A stretch of 64,000 nt of DNA, taken from Anisodus tanguticus. Taxonomy: Eukaryota; Streptophyta; Magnoliopsida; Solanales; Solanaceae. Below are positions 22,654 through 34,449 of this stretch, in pieces. How positions within the stretch are numbered: position 1 is the first letter of the stretch; the number at the start of each line of letters is the position of its first letter. Where the stretch lies: contig CM067539.1 of NCBI GenBank assembly GCA_034509755.1, positions 62,444,513 through 62,508,512 on the forward strand. The letters run 5' to 3'. Position numbers and translations under genes: made by a program. The notes under the pieces are model-generated. The model searched no databases, was not told where the DNA came from, and saw only the letters and a list, made by a program, of their open reading frames with translations.

Positions 22654-24444
22654 CTGGAGTGAGCCTTGTGAGACCTGCCCCTTTCTTTCTTCCCACTCCC
22701 CCTGGAAACCCCAATTCAATTTTTTAAGTTCAATAACTACTTTGCTTTTTCCTTTATTTAATTCTCCTGCTTTATTTGTTTGCTCAAGAATCTGTGCTTT
22801 CCTTCTTTCCTCCATACTCAGAATGATATCAAGAATTTCATATTCAAACCCAGCAACATTCACCCCCAACATTCTGCAAGCCTTCATCATTGTCAACTTA
22901 GTCCATTTTGAGGTTTCCACCACCACATGGGTATCAATAGTTTGAATTTGAGGATCATCATGCCAAGGCAAAGGAAAAAAACTGTCGAATGACTGAGAGG
23001 AAATATCAGAGTCAGGCTCATCAAGTCCTGACAGTTCTGAGAAAATCGACTTGGGGATATAAGTGTCCATCGGGTGTCCTGCATGGTCTGCTTTATCATT
23101 TGCTTCAAGCTGAGAGAGTGTCCCTTCAATGAGTTCTAAATTCTTAAGATTGGATGCTTGAATTTCTAGTTCAAACAGATCAAAACAGGAAGAAGAATTG
23201 ACAGAAGATGAAGCTCTAAAGCTGCATGGGTCTAGCTTTGATGTAGATGCTCTCTATACTTGCATCGTTTTGTGTTGCTTTGTAAGTTGGTCTTTAGTGT
23301 AGTAGCCGATGTTAAAAAATAATGAAATTTTTCCTTTGTAGTGTTTTGTACTACCCCGACTTTTAGAAGAAAATTGGGTCAGGCCACTTGTAATTAAATA
23401 CTTCGAATTCTTTCTTCTCTTCACAGGTTCGTCCACGTATGTGTCACGTGGTTCATTAATGCTATTTGCACGTGGAATTAGAAAAGAATTCGACCCATCT
23501 AATTACCAGCCTTATCCAAACCAGTCGAAGAACCAACGGGTAAAGGAAAAGATTGGATTCTGATAATTATTGGCAGTTTGAAAATCCTATTATCAAATTC
23601 AAAATTCAAACTTGCTGGAAACTTCATGCCTGATTTTTTGATGCATATACAAGCCCACATCAGATGGGTTATGTTCTTCGTATCTTCATCAACATCGATA
23701 AAAACCCCCACAACGAGCATCTATATGTTCAAGAGTGTCAATTGACCAAGTATTTAGGGGAATTCCAAAAACTTTCAACCATATATTTTTCGGGCTGCTA
23801 CCAGATTATGAGGAGATAATGTCATCCGACTACCAAAATAAAGAGAGATGTATTTTGCACCAGAACCAATCCCCTGCCTTTACTCTTATTGTCTCTTGTC
23901 TGGAAGGAAGCTCAAAGTGGAACTGATTGTTGTCTAAAGGTATGACTTTGATGCCACCAGTTACTCTCCGTCTACTAATAAATTATTTTCAAATAGTGTT
24001 AGGATTGAGACTGTGGTGAAATGGATCATTGAATGTGTCGACCATGCTTTTGTGCAAAAGATACTTTTCATTCAACTCTTCTTTGTACGTTATTTGACTT
24101 ACTTCTGGCCATCTCTCAATGTTGGCTGCTGCGTGATACGATTTTGTAAATGGGGGAGGAGAAGATTGTGACTCTGTTTTGCTAAATTTCTTCATAAATT
24201 GAAGGATTTTCTTCGCAATATCTGTCCACCCACTGTTGAGGTTGATCTCGAGGATGATCACTGCTACTTTAAATGAACCATGCCATACTTCTATGCGAAC
24301 AAATCTATCATAAACATTGAAGTTTTGGTAGACTCTGAAAATATTGTGTTGTTGCTTCCTTCCCCACCTTCTGTATAGTTGTCCAGAACCTTTTGATGCT
24401 TAAATAAGGGCTTCACACACCTATCTCAGGTTATGAACATCCAT
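22654..24444 (-). pseudogene. LINE ORF1, DUF4283-like nucleic-acid-binding protein, broken
   Basis: The ATG at 24444 (MDVHNLR) is the likely start. Readable pieces are NNIERWPEVS-type text near 24100 (23989-24261), IWLKVFGIPLNTWS (about 23760) and NITHLMWACICIKKSG (about 23660). The last two match the DUF4283 fold seen in plant LINE ORF1 and related gag-like proteins. The C-terminal part (23070-22654) is acidic then lysine-rich. ORF1 proteins bind element RNA. Stops at several points, the first six codons after the start, show it is dead. Confidence 0.7.
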
Positions 24445-24725
24445 GTTGATCTTGCTTGTGTATCTCTTCCCCCCTTCTATTAACGAAAACTAGTTGTATT
24501 GTTTGTCCCCCGTATTTTTAAGTGTGAAAGATTTATCCTCACTAATGAAAAAAAGATTAGAACCCTGCATTTTCCTGATGGATAGTGCTAGTCATCACTG
24601 ATAGAGAAAACTCAAGTATTTTATACTGATTGTGATGCTTGCCGACAGTAACAGAGGTCGTCGGCGCAGATGAAAATTGAATTTTTTTGGATTGCACGCA
24701 GATCTGGGTTATGCTAAAATATTAT

Positions 24726-24792
24726 TCATGCCGAAAATATTGTTCACTCCGAAAGTACTGTTCATTCCGAAAATACTGTTCATTCCGAAAGG
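24726..24792 (-). repeat. 18-bp tandem array in the LINE 5' UTR
   Basis: Just under four copies of a unit close to CATTCCGAAAATACTGTT (plus strand), differing at one to three bases. It lies upstream of ORF1 in the LINE leader. Confidence 0.85.
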
Positions 24793-24998
24793 TTGACCCC
24801 TTTCAAAAGATAGGTCTGAAGGAGATCTATTTGGATATCTCACCGGAGCGCGGTCACAAGAAACCATGAAGCTTTAAAAAAAAAAGAGAAAGAGAAGAGA
24901 GAGGAGAGAGAAGAGAGAAGGGGAGAATAGAGAGGAGAGAGTACAGAACATTTTTTTTGGTACACAGATATGTATTTCTCTTAATACTTGATACCCTT

Positions 24999-25874
24999 AA
25001 ATTAGTAGAAATAGTACCTTATCAGAAAAAGGTTGGTAGGAGTAGTAATTTAAGTGACGACAAATGATTAGAAGCTAAACTCACTGTTTTCCACCCGATG
25101 AAAGAAATAAGGGAGAAAAGTTTACAGAGCTCAATAAAGCTTGTAGAAACTTTGTACCTTATCAAAAAAAAAAAAAAACTTGTAGAAAGCATTATAGTTT
25201 TTCTGCTGCGTGTATGAACATGTTGTATTGTCATGCATGGATGTTGAACTGAAAGCTTCGGAGGTTTTCTTTCTCAAGAAATATGAAGTATTGCTATGTT
25301 GCAAAACTTTCTTTTGGTGTGGCTCTGAATCTGCTAAAACAATTCTCACTTTTTGATATCAAATCTGAAATCATTGATTGTTAGATAATTTTGCTTATTC
25401 TTTCTTTATTTTGTAGATTAACAACTTCAATCTTATTTGAATTTAATAACTTCATTAGAGTTTTTTTCCTTAAAAAAGACATACATGTGGAAATGCGTTC
25501 ATATATTTGGCAACTCGCTGTGTTTTCATTTGTGCATTTATAAATTGACTTGACCTTCTTTTTTGACAGATAATACTTTAATCATTCTCTGCACAAGAAT
25601 GAGTTGGATTGTGCTCATGGCGTGAAACCATATGAAGTGTGAGGGTGCTCATGTATTCAAGTGAGTGGTGCAAATGCTGCAAATTTGAGTTTTCTTTCTA
25701 AACTTTGGATGAGATAAGGTTGTAATAAGCTGTGATACTTTTAACTCAACTGTAATTCTTTAATCGAATATTGATTAATACGTAATTGATTGAATTGCAC
25801 TCTTTCTACGTAAAGAAATTCTCTGTTTTTTCCAGTTAGAATTGTCATTACAAGAATGACTTATGTGAACAAGC
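24999..25874. other. Intergenic or intronic DNA between LINE and solo LTR
   Basis: AT-rich, with a poly-A run at 25165-25180. A pyrimidine tract with acceptor TTTTTTGACAG near 25569 and following non-coding text could be part of a 3' UTR, but no coding exon is recognisable. Confidence 0.3.
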
Positions 25875-26793
25875 TGTTGGATATGTAAAGCAATACGAGA
25901 AGTAAATAATTATTACAAGTGTTCGAAATGATAAACAAACAAGCCAATATTCAGAACTGTCGCAAGCTTGTTGAGTCTTGAATCTTGATAACCTGAAATC
26001 AAGAAACACTAAATCTGGATTGTTATAACTGTGGGCTGAGTCGAGAGATGACTGTCTGTCTTTAAGACAAGATTGCCCCATATATATGCTTTTACGTTAA
26101 CGGACAATAGTCTCCCAATATGAAACAACAACTAATCAACACTACAAAGCAAATAGGTTGATTCTGACGAAAAAAATAAATACGAAACGACTTACTGAAG
26201 AATGGAAAAGGAAGGAAGAGTTTCTGTTTTTGACACTGTTTCTGCTCACGTGTTTGGACAGAATCTGTGTTGTTTTTCTCTTCTGTTTGTATATCTCGTT
26301 GTCTCGTTTTCTGTCTGTTGTAGTCTTCACAATTTTGCCAAAAGACATCAATATATAGCATAAGGGAGGGACTCCTCAACTGCCAAGTAATGGCCATTAG
26401 TGAGGGGAGTAATCAGCCAACGACGGCGCGCGTATGGACTTAGCCTTGAACCCAAACACATCTAGGTCCTCCCTCCTTCAAACACATGGGATACCCCTTG
26501 GGGTCCCAAACCCTTAGCCAATTTTGAGACTTATAAAGAGAACAATTCTTCCTTTTCCCACCGATGTGGTAGATTTGTCCCACACCATATTTCCATGCCT
26601 CAAACACCTTACTTCGTAGACCAATATCTCTTTCATTTCTTAACGAAATTTGTCGATCTTTGGCCCTACGGTCATCTACTCACTTAGTAAATTATGCACG
26701 TGTGAAGAGACAAAGCCTCCAACATGCGGAACCCTAGTGTTTAAGTCATTAAATACGGATGGACGCACCTCCCCCAAAGGCAAATTTCCAACA
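25875..26793 (-). mobile_element. Solo LTR of the same copia family, minus orientation
   Basis: Read on the minus strand it starts TGTTGGAAATTTGCC at 26793 and ends ...ACATATCCAACA at 25875. A perfect 5-bp TSD CAAGC flanks it (25870-25874 and 26794-26798). The GGGGCAATCTTGTCTTAAAGACAG segment (about 26080) and the GGGACCCCAAGGGGTATCCC segment (about 26500) match the other copies. There is no internal sequence. Confidence 0.9.
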
Positions 26794-27036
26794 CAAGCAC
26801 AAGAATTATTTTGCTAATGTTAACCTTAACCAAGAAGGTCATCTACGTGTTTAGTTCACTTCTAGCCGTGCCTAATAATGCCTGTGTTGCTTCATTCTTC
26901 TAGCTGCTAATACTCATTGGAAATTTACACCTTTAACGATTTGTTGCAGTCACTGTTGTCATTTATTTTATTTCATTATTTTTATTTATTAATCATTACC
27001 TGTAAGAGTCCACTGGTGGGTCCTCGGCCATGCCCA

Positions 27037-27037
<1 letters not shown>

Positions 27038-27080
<43 letters not shown>
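27038..27080. repeat. (TA)n microsatellite
   Basis: About twenty TA units. The rest of 26794-27353 is AT-rich with no recognisable gene. Confidence 0.95.
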
Positions 27081-27083
<3 letters not shown>

Positions 27084-27576
27084 TTACCATCTCTATAACA
27101 AATATCTATTACTTTTTGTTTTTGTGTGTGAAGGTGTAGACCAAGAAATTGTCAATAACATACGAACCAATCTTAAGAAAAACATGTTCAAATTTGTGTA
27201 CAACGTTTACAAAATACTATTACTTTCACTTTTCAATAACTTTTTGATATGCGTGCGACTATAAAAAGGAGGCTATAATTTTTTTAAAAAGAAGACACAA
27301 ACTTTAAATCGTGAAACATTTACGAATATGACTATTGATGCTTATGTTCAGATTGAAAGAAATAATCCTTGATTATTTTTATTGATTGAAAGAGTTTATA
27401 TATAATTTACATATTTTCATAATAGGAGAATCTTATTCATATTCAACTTCTAAAACCTTATTCTACTTGGATATTAACTATACAATTATGGTAAGTATAC
27501 AATACTAATTACACTCAAATACTACCTAAACTAATATACCAAATCCGAAATATGTATATTTAACACACCCCCGCAG

Positions 27577-28152
27577 TCATAGCGGACGGTCTTCGAACGC
27601 TGAGACTGTCCCTAAAATCTTTAAAAAGGACCGAGGGAAGACCCTTTGTAAAGATGTCGGCAATTTGATACCTGGACGGGACATGGCAGACACGAACTTG
27701 ACCACGAGCAACCTTTTCGCAAACAAAGTGAATGTCCATCTCGATATGCTTAGTGCGCTAGTGCTGAACTGGATTACCAGAAAGGTAGATGGCACTAATA
27801 TTATCACAATAAACCAAGGCCACTTTATGAATGGGACAATGAAGCTCTAACAAAAAATTACATAACCAACATGATTCAGAGACCACATTAGCTACCCCTC
27901 GATACTCGGCCTCTACACTGGAACGGGATAAAGTCGACTGACGCTTTGCAGACCATGAGACCAAGTTATTACAAAGAAACATACAATAGCCGGACGTAGA
28001 CCGGTTGGTGTCCGGACAGCCACCCCAATCAACATCTGTATACGAGACAAGTGTCGACGTGGATGAAGGATATAAATGCTAGCCATAGTCAAGCGAATGA
28101 TGCGTTTGAGCGCATTTATGTGCTCAACTCTGGGATCATGCATAAAAAACAC
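27577..28152 (-). pseudogene. Copia RNase H, broken
   Basis: WSAKRQSTLSRSSVEAEYRG and LVYCDNISAIYLSGNP (27758-27982) are the standard copia RNase H motifs. Pieces in other frames complete the end near 27577. It lies directly before the 3' LTR. Confidence 0.8.
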
Positions 28153-29041
28153 ACCTGCTGTACGGCATATGTAATATCAGGTCGTGTGAATGTAAGATAC
28201 TGAAGGGCCCTGCAAGACTGCGATAGCGGGTCAGATCCTCGTATGGTACGCCGGCCGCGGCACTAAGCTTGGGCTTAGTATCAACTGGAGTGGAAGTGGA
28301 CTTACAGGATGACATCCCAGCCCTCTCAATGATCTCAGCTGCATACTTCCTTTGGGATAAAAATAACCCACCGGCATGACGAGTGACAACAATCCCCAAA
28401 AAATAACTCAAGGGCCCCAAGTTTTTCATAACAAACTCAGAGCTGAGCATTGTCATGATAAACTGGCGTAAGGCATCAGACGAGGCAGTCAAAAGAATAT
28501 CATCCACATATAATATAATATAGGCCGAGGATGAACCACGACGGTAGATGAACAAGGAATTATCTGACCTGCTGTGAGTGAACCCAATAGTCGAAACATA
28601 GTCAGCAAACCGCGTATACCATGCCCGTGGAGACTGCTTAAGCCCATATAAGGACTTCTTTAGAAAACAGACATGATGAGGATGTTTGGGATCCCTAAAT
28701 CCCAAAGGCTGATGCATATAGACTGTTTTCTTGAGATCACCATGTAGGAAAACATTCTTTACATCTAACTAATGAATAGGCCATGCTTTCGAAAGAGCCA
28801 AGCTAAGCACAGTGCGAATGGTAGCCGGCTTGACCACCGGACTAAACGTCTCACCACAATCCATACCAACCTGCTGAGTCTTACCATCACCCACAAGCCG
28901 CGCCTTATGTCGGGCAAATGAACCATCCGAATTGTCCTTATGAGCAAAAATCCACATAGACCTAATAATATTAATACCAGATGGACGGAGAACCAACTCC
29001 CATGTCTTATTATCAATAAGAGCATTATATTCATCTATCAT
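28136..29041 (-). pseudogene. Copia reverse transcriptase, broken
   Basis: 28769-29041 holds the entry (WELVLRPSGINIIRSMWIF, ARLVGDGKTQQVGMDCGETF). After a stop at about 28768, 28136-28717 gives SLYGLKQSPRAWYTRFADYV, the catalytic IILYVDDILLTASS at about 28500, and GPLSYFLGIVVTRHAGGLFL. The order and motifs are those of plant copia RT. Confidence 0.85.
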
Positions 29042-29504
29042 AGCAATTTTCTAATTCGGGTCATTTAATGCAGATACAAGATTACGGGGTAAGGGTGATT
29101 TAACAACATTAGAATGTAAATTAAAATGTCTTTTTGGTTTAAAAACACCCCATTGACTACGAGTGACCGGTCTATGACTCGAGGAAGAATTGGGCGGATT
29201 TTGGGAATTTTTTGAACTCGGGACGGACTGGCCAGCAGGCAGTGGGCCTGCTGGCCCATTACGGTAAACATGTGTATAAACTGGACCAGTTTCAGAATTG
29301 GGCTGGCCTGGCCCAGTGACTATACTGGGCACTGTAGCTCATGACGGGGCAGTGGGGCCAGCGGGCCCGCTGGAGAATTTTAGGTGCGAGAGACATTTGA
29401 AAAATGGTGAATAATATATGGAGATATACCATCATCCAAAAAATTATATGAACTAGGCACGGGAGTACTAACCTTAGCTAACGGGAATTGGGATTCATCA
29501 AAAA

Positions 29505-30636
29505 TTACATGGCGACTAATGATGATTTTATTAGAAGATAAATCAAAACATTTGTAACCACGATGATTGGACGGATAACCCAAGAACACACACGGGGTAG
29601 AACGGACATGAAGTTTGTTAATTGTGGTGGACGGAAAGAGTGGATAACACAAGCACCCAAAGACCCTAAGATGTGAATACGAAAGAGTCTTATTATATAA
29701 AATTTGAAGGGGGGACGAATATGCCAAACCTTTGGAAGGAATAATGTTAAGAAAATATTAGCCATTTGTAGAGCATGATGCCAAAAAGACGGGGGGTATG
29801 GAAGCATTATTAGTAAAGTGCGGACAATATTATTAATGGTATGAATTTTGCGTTCGGCTTTCCCATTTTGTGAAGACGTATGAGGGCAAGAAAAATGAAA
29901 ATTGATCCTATTATTTGCACAAAATTCTCGAAACACTCCATTGTCATATTCTTTGTCATTATCACATTGGATATTTTCTTATTTCACATTCGAATTGGGT
30001 TCTAATGAATGCTCTAAATTTTAAGAAGATGGAAAAAACTTGAGATTTTTTCGCTATTGGAAAAGTCCACAAAAATTTAGAATAATCATCCAAAAAGAGA
30101 ACATAATACCGATGACCCAAAGAACTAATAACAGGAGACGTCCATAGATCACTATGAATAATATCAAATGGCATTAAAGAATGAGAATTGGAGTATACAA
30201 ATGACATTAAAGTATGAGAATTAGAGTCTACAAATGGCAACTTAACTATTTTCCCTAAAGAACAAAATTGACAATTCGGAGTGCTACACTCACCCTTATA
30301 AGAAATAAAATTGTTTTTCTCTAAGGAAGACAAAATAGACGATCTCGGATGACCTAGACGAGCATGCCACAAGGAAGGAGCAAGGGCTGCAAACGCTGAT
30401 GGCAAGCCTTGACTCGATGGACCGGAACATGGCGTGATAGGATAAAGATCTCCCCTACTATCACACCTCATGAGAGGACTCCCCGTTTTGAAATCCTTCA
30501 CAGAGAACCCAAATGGATCAGATTCTATGGACACAGAATTATCAGTGGTGAATTTTCGGACAAACACCAAATTTTTAATCAATTTTGGAGCGTGAAAGGT
30601 ATTTTTCAAAATAAGGGGTGGATGAGGGGGAGACAA
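29505..30636 (-). pseudogene. Copia pre-integrase and integrase, broken
   Basis: The 29962-30636 piece has LWHARLGHPRSSILSSL (zinc-binding HxxxxH side), then CSTPNCQFCSLGKIVKLPF (CxxC side), DIIHSDLWTSPVISSLGHRY and YVLFLDDYSKFLWTFPI with the first catalytic aspartate. The next piece (29505-29936) has FSCPHTSSQNGKAERKIHTI with the catalytic glutamate, and 29380-29727 carries the LRVFGCLCYPL tail. A stop near 29960 splits the core. Confidence 0.85.
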
Positions 30637-31262
30637 TGTTTTATGACCATAACCACAAATGGAATTGAATTACCATTACCAACAATTATACCACAATTGT
30701 TGCCCAAATTGGAATAAGACGAGAGAGTACCTGAATCGGATGTCATGTGAGTAGTGGCGCCGATGTCCATGTATCAATTTGGGTCCGAAGGATTTATTCT
30801 AAGCCTGTGTATGTCGACTTAGATGTCGGTAGGAGTGGGGCCCGCTGCATGATGGGCCTGTTGACCCGGTACCCCACTGGATCGCTGGACCGAGACTAAG
30901 CTGGAGTAGCTGGGCCGAAAAGAAAGCTGAAATTGGGCCCAATTACCGTGGGCTGGAGGCACTGAAAAGTCGAGATTGTTGGGCCACTGCCTACTGGTCC
31001 AGGCCCACGGCCAGGGGGCCCAAGGCTGGGACCAGTGGGGCTGAGGCCCACTGTTGCTGGGGTGGGGCCTACTGCCGCCGGTACTGCTGACGTTACCACC
31101 GCGTTTGCCACCATGATTTCTTCCATTATTTTTCCTAGTATTCTTGCCGCCACAGTGAGCACGATTTTGACCCGAATTATCAACACACCCTGGAGAATTT
31201 GTGGAGGACGTCATCATGACCACGGGACTTTCCCCGGTAGCCGCCTTCTTAGCCAATCCGGC

Positions 31263-31930
31263 TTATTTCAAAGTGAGCATGGACCGGGCTTGATAGAACA
31301 TTGGGAGAGGGTTACTTTGACGAAGTAGGGTCCTAAAGCCACTAAATGCCTCGGAGAGGCCAACAACCATCTGTAGAACCAGACGATCTTCACTAACGGG
31401 CGCACCAATGTTGCGGAGTTGGTCGGCCAATACCTTCAACCTTTTGCAATATGCTAAAACAGTCGGGAAATTTTCCATGTTGACGTGGGAAAAGTCCTGC
31501 TCAAGAGTAACAACTCTGAAATTCTGATTATCTTAGAATATGTCACGCAGCCTATCCCAAGCAGCCATTGCCGTAGCGTCTGGCTCAATAATCGTCTGCA
31601 ACAGGTCAGAGAGATAGTGGAATAAATCCACTGAAGGACGGTGGCATCAAGCGTTGTCCATAACTTAGGATCATCCTCACGTTGAGGCACCTCCGTATCT
31701 TCAGGAGCCGCGGGGATTATGTGATGGATGACTTGATGCGAGCGAGCGTGAATTTTAAACAACTCGGTCCACGTCGCGTATTGGACGTTTTCTATTTCAA
31801 GAATGAGAGGTATGTGATTCTTGATGTTAGAAACAACACGGGCAAGATAAAACGTGCTCTTTGTCGTCGACATAACGAAAGAACAATAGGTGATTTGAGG
31901 AGAAAATAAAAGAACACCACCGACGGTCAC
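31263..31930 (-). pseudogene. Copia gag (UBN2-like), broken
   Basis: Gag-like text runs from about 31870 (HIPLILEIENVQYATWTELF, then FKIHARSHQVIHHI) to the 31263-31478 piece (YCKRLKVLADQLRNIGAPVS, ENRLVLQMVVGLSE-like). This is the usual N-terminal half of plant copia Gag. A frameshift near 31530 separates the two parts. A glycine/serine/proline-rich linker follows at 30819-31256, where a zinc knuckle would be expected but is not readable. Confidence 0.75.
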
Positions 31931-32262
31931 GGAATCCGGGAAGGGAGGCGGAAACCGAGCACAAGGTCGACGGAAAAGAGGTTGGAAAAATAATCTAGAC
32001 TTCTGATACCATGAAAGAAATAATCCATTGATTATTTTTATTGATTGAAAGAGTTTATATACAATTTACATATTTTCATATTAGGTTAATTATATTCTTA
32101 TTCTACTCCTAAAATATTATTCTACTTGGACACTAACTATACAATTATGGTAATACAATTATATAAGTATACAATACTAATTACACTCAAATACTACCTA
32201 AACTAATATACCAAATCCAAAATATACATATGATATATTGTATATAATATGTATATTTAACA

Positions 32263-33130
32263 TGTTCAGATTTAAACTATGCATTGTTGAAATATCAAAA
32301 GACAAGGAAAGTGTCATCCTGAATAATTGACATATTAGAACTACATAAGAGAAAAAGTTATACCGATTCAATCGATTGCGGATAGCTACAAATTATTGTA
32401 CATTCTAATAAAATTTTAATTATCATTACTTACCTGCTAAATATTATCTATATTATTTTAAAGTAAACTTGGACACGTGCAAAGCACACGTTAAGAGACT
32501 AATAAAATAATATGAGAAAGGATCTTTTTAGCAATTATTAGTATTAGCATGGGTACATGTAACACTATAGTACCAAGATATTGCTAAGCTAGCTCTCATC
32601 CTTTCTCCTCAACCACTCATTCTATCATATTTTTCATGTTCTCTTCTTTATAACAAACAGTAGATAAATTTAGGTTAGTGTCATATTTCCCACATAATAT
32701 ACGAATAATTTCAGTCACACGGAGTTTTTTTGCTTCCACTACAAGGAGATACCTTTAAGTTCTCCATTTATTGATTTAATTTACGCACAATCTATTTCAT
32801 ATAGATTTGCATGTCCCTTAATTCAATCACAAAATTTAAACTTTATATGTTCTCAAATATCGTGACAATCAAAATAATACAAGAAAGGACCTCTTCATCA
32901 ATTATTAGTACTAGCATGACCATGTAAGAGGATAGTACCAAGAATATATTTCTATCCTTCCTCCTTTCTCCTCAACCACTCATTTCTTTCAAGTTTCAAC
33001 TCACATTTAAAGTATGTGTGACTAACAAAGTCCTATATATAACCCTCTACCTACCATAGGCTCCTCACAATCATCTTCTTAGTCTACTCTACACCTCTCA
33101 TACCTACCAGTCTCTTTGAGTGAAACAAAA
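32263..33130. promoter_or_regulatory. Upstream region of defensin 1 with a diverged duplicate of its own promoter
   Basis: No ORF. Two related blocks, about 32510-32640 and 32878-33000, both contain AATTATTAGTA(T/C)TAGCATG, ATAGTACCAAGA and CCTTTCTCCTCAACCACTCATT. The second leads into the defensin gene; the first leads to no coding sequence. The TATA box TATATATAA is at 33034-33042, 97 bp before the ATG. Confidence 0.6.
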
Positions 33131-33836
33131 ATGATGGGGCGCTCAATGCGTTTCTTTGCAACTGTGTTGCTCTTGCTTATGGTTGTCTTTGCCACCGGTA
33201 AAATTCTCTCTCGTTCTTTCTAACTTGTTATTTTTCAATTATATGTCACATAAATAGAATACAAAGAATAGTTATTTATGTTAGGAAATATACTTGTCCT
33301 TCATTGATTGCATACCTAAGGAGCTTTAAAATGGTATTTATAATGTCTTGAACTGCTCTAGCTCCACAAAAAAATTTACTAATACAATTCAAAATATAAG
33401 ACAACAACCCAGTGAAATTCAACAAAGTGTAGTCTGAAAAGTATACAAACCTTACCCTACCTTGAAAGGTAGATATGTTGATTCCGATAGATCCGAAGAT
33501 TCAAAATATAAGAAAATAAAATAATTTTAACCTAACTTGTATATACTCTATAATTTTCCAGCAAATATGGTTCATCTCCCCTTATGTCCCTAACTCCACA
33601 ACCAGCTCCAACCATTGTTTTAAGGTTTTGAATTGAACGCTCAAAATTTACGACAATTTATATCTTGTGTAGAGATGGGGCCAGCAGAAGCAAGGAGTTG
33701 CGAGTCGGCGAGCCAAAGATTCAAAGGATTGTGTGTGAGAAACAGTAACTGTGCTTCTATTTGCAACACTGAGGGCTTCCCTGATGGCCATTGCAAAGGC
33801 TTCCGCCGCCGTTGCTTTTGTACCAGACATTGTTAA
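33131..33836 (+). CDS. Class I plant defensin precursor, copy 1 (two exons)
   Basis: Exon 1 is 33131-33197 and exon 2 is 33673-33836; the 475-bp intron has GT-AG ends and splits a Glu codon. The 76-residue precursor has a signal peptide (MMGRSMRFFATVLLLLMVVF), a short spacer (EMGPAEA) and a 47-residue mature part starting RSCESASQRFKG. Its eight cysteines at mature positions 3, 14, 20, 24, 34, 41, 43 and 47 fit the CS-alpha-beta defensin fold, with a gamma-core GHCKGFRRRCFC. Plant defensins are secreted and act mainly on fungal membranes or as tissue-specific defence peptides. The Solanaceae floral type is closest by eye (FRRRCFCT). There is no C-terminal propeptide, so class I. The ATG chosen is the first of two in tandem. 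Confidence 0.92.
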
Positions 33837-33839
33837 AAT

Positions 33840-34359
33840 CTATGATCTATCTATCTATGTACCAAAGAAATTCGTACAACTTGTTTTCTTAAATATTTCA
33901 TGACTTTCATATGATTATGAGAGCATGCCATTAAATGGGTGGAAAATGAGAAGTACTTTTAAGTTAAAGATTTCTTAAATGAAAAAACATTTCATTCTTT
34001 TTGAAACACACCAAAAAGCAAAACAATGTCATATAAAATAAAATAGATGGAGTATTAAATCGGTGTTGATGACATCATTTGATTTCTATCATTAGATTAC
34101 CTTTATTCGTTGTAACATGTAACTTATTTTATCTTCAAGATTACAAATTTCACATTTTAAGGAGATTTATTGCATATATCCTTTGAGCATAGGCACATCC
34201 AAAATTTTAAGATATGGGTTATGAATTTTATAATAGGACTATAACTAGTACGCGATATATATGCGGACTTCTTATCACAAATACATAATTTGAGCTGAAG
34301 TTACTAGTTTTGTCCGGCCCATAACTTCAATGGTAGATCCGCCCTTGCCTTTAGGTTAG
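33840..34359. other. Intergenic DNA between defensin 1 and the SABATH fragment
   Basis: AT-rich; a MITE-like end (AATAGATGGAGTATTA near 34045) is the only repeat signal. No exon 3 of the SABATH gene was found here. Confidence 0.4.
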
Positions 34360-34449
34360 CTAATGATATAATTTTGTTATAGAATAACTTAAACTCAAAA
34401 GAACAAAAGGAGTATTAGAAATTTGTGTTGATGAAAGCCTTATACTTAC

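Larger units (their letters stand above)
18010..24982 (-). mobile_element. Full-length L1-type LINE with 16-bp TSD, interrupted by a solo LTR
   Basis: A 16-bp direct repeat AATACTTGATACCCTT stands at 17994-18009 and 24983-24998. On the minus strand the element has a CT-rich 5' leader (24950-24870), an 18-bp tandem array (24792-24726), ORF1 with a DUF4283-like domain, ORF2 with AP endonuclease, RT and a zinc-binding C-terminus, a ~140-bp 3' UTR and a short A-rich tail (TTTTTTTT on plus at 18008-18013). Removing the nested LTR (18242-19116) leaves ~6.1 kb, the normal full length of plant L1 elements. Both ORFs carry stops. Confidence 0.9.
27354..32262 (-). mobile_element. Ty1/copia retrotransposon, complete with two LTRs, coding region decayed
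   Basis: The 3' LTR (27354-27565) and 5' LTR (32012-32262) on the minus strand both run TGTTAAATATAC...TTATTTCTTTCA. TGGTATCAGAAG, the initiator-Met-tRNA primer site, directly follows the 5' LTR (32011-32000). A purine tract (GCGGGGGTG) precedes the 3' LTR. Domain order gag, integrase, RT, RNase H is that of Ty1/copia. The outer flanks share TGTTCAGAT (27345-27353 and 32263-32271), longer than the usual 5-bp TSD. The LTRs differ by several substitutions and by ~40 bp of indels, so the insertion is not young. Confidence 0.9.

Noticed and set aside
31035..31328. 97-codon plus-strand ORF with Ala/Thr-rich text
   Set aside because: Antisense of the copia gag linker on the minus strand.
33648..33830. 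60-codon ORFs antisense to defensin exon 2 (also 37101-37283)
   Set aside because: Shadows of the real exon, identical in both copies because the DNA is identical.
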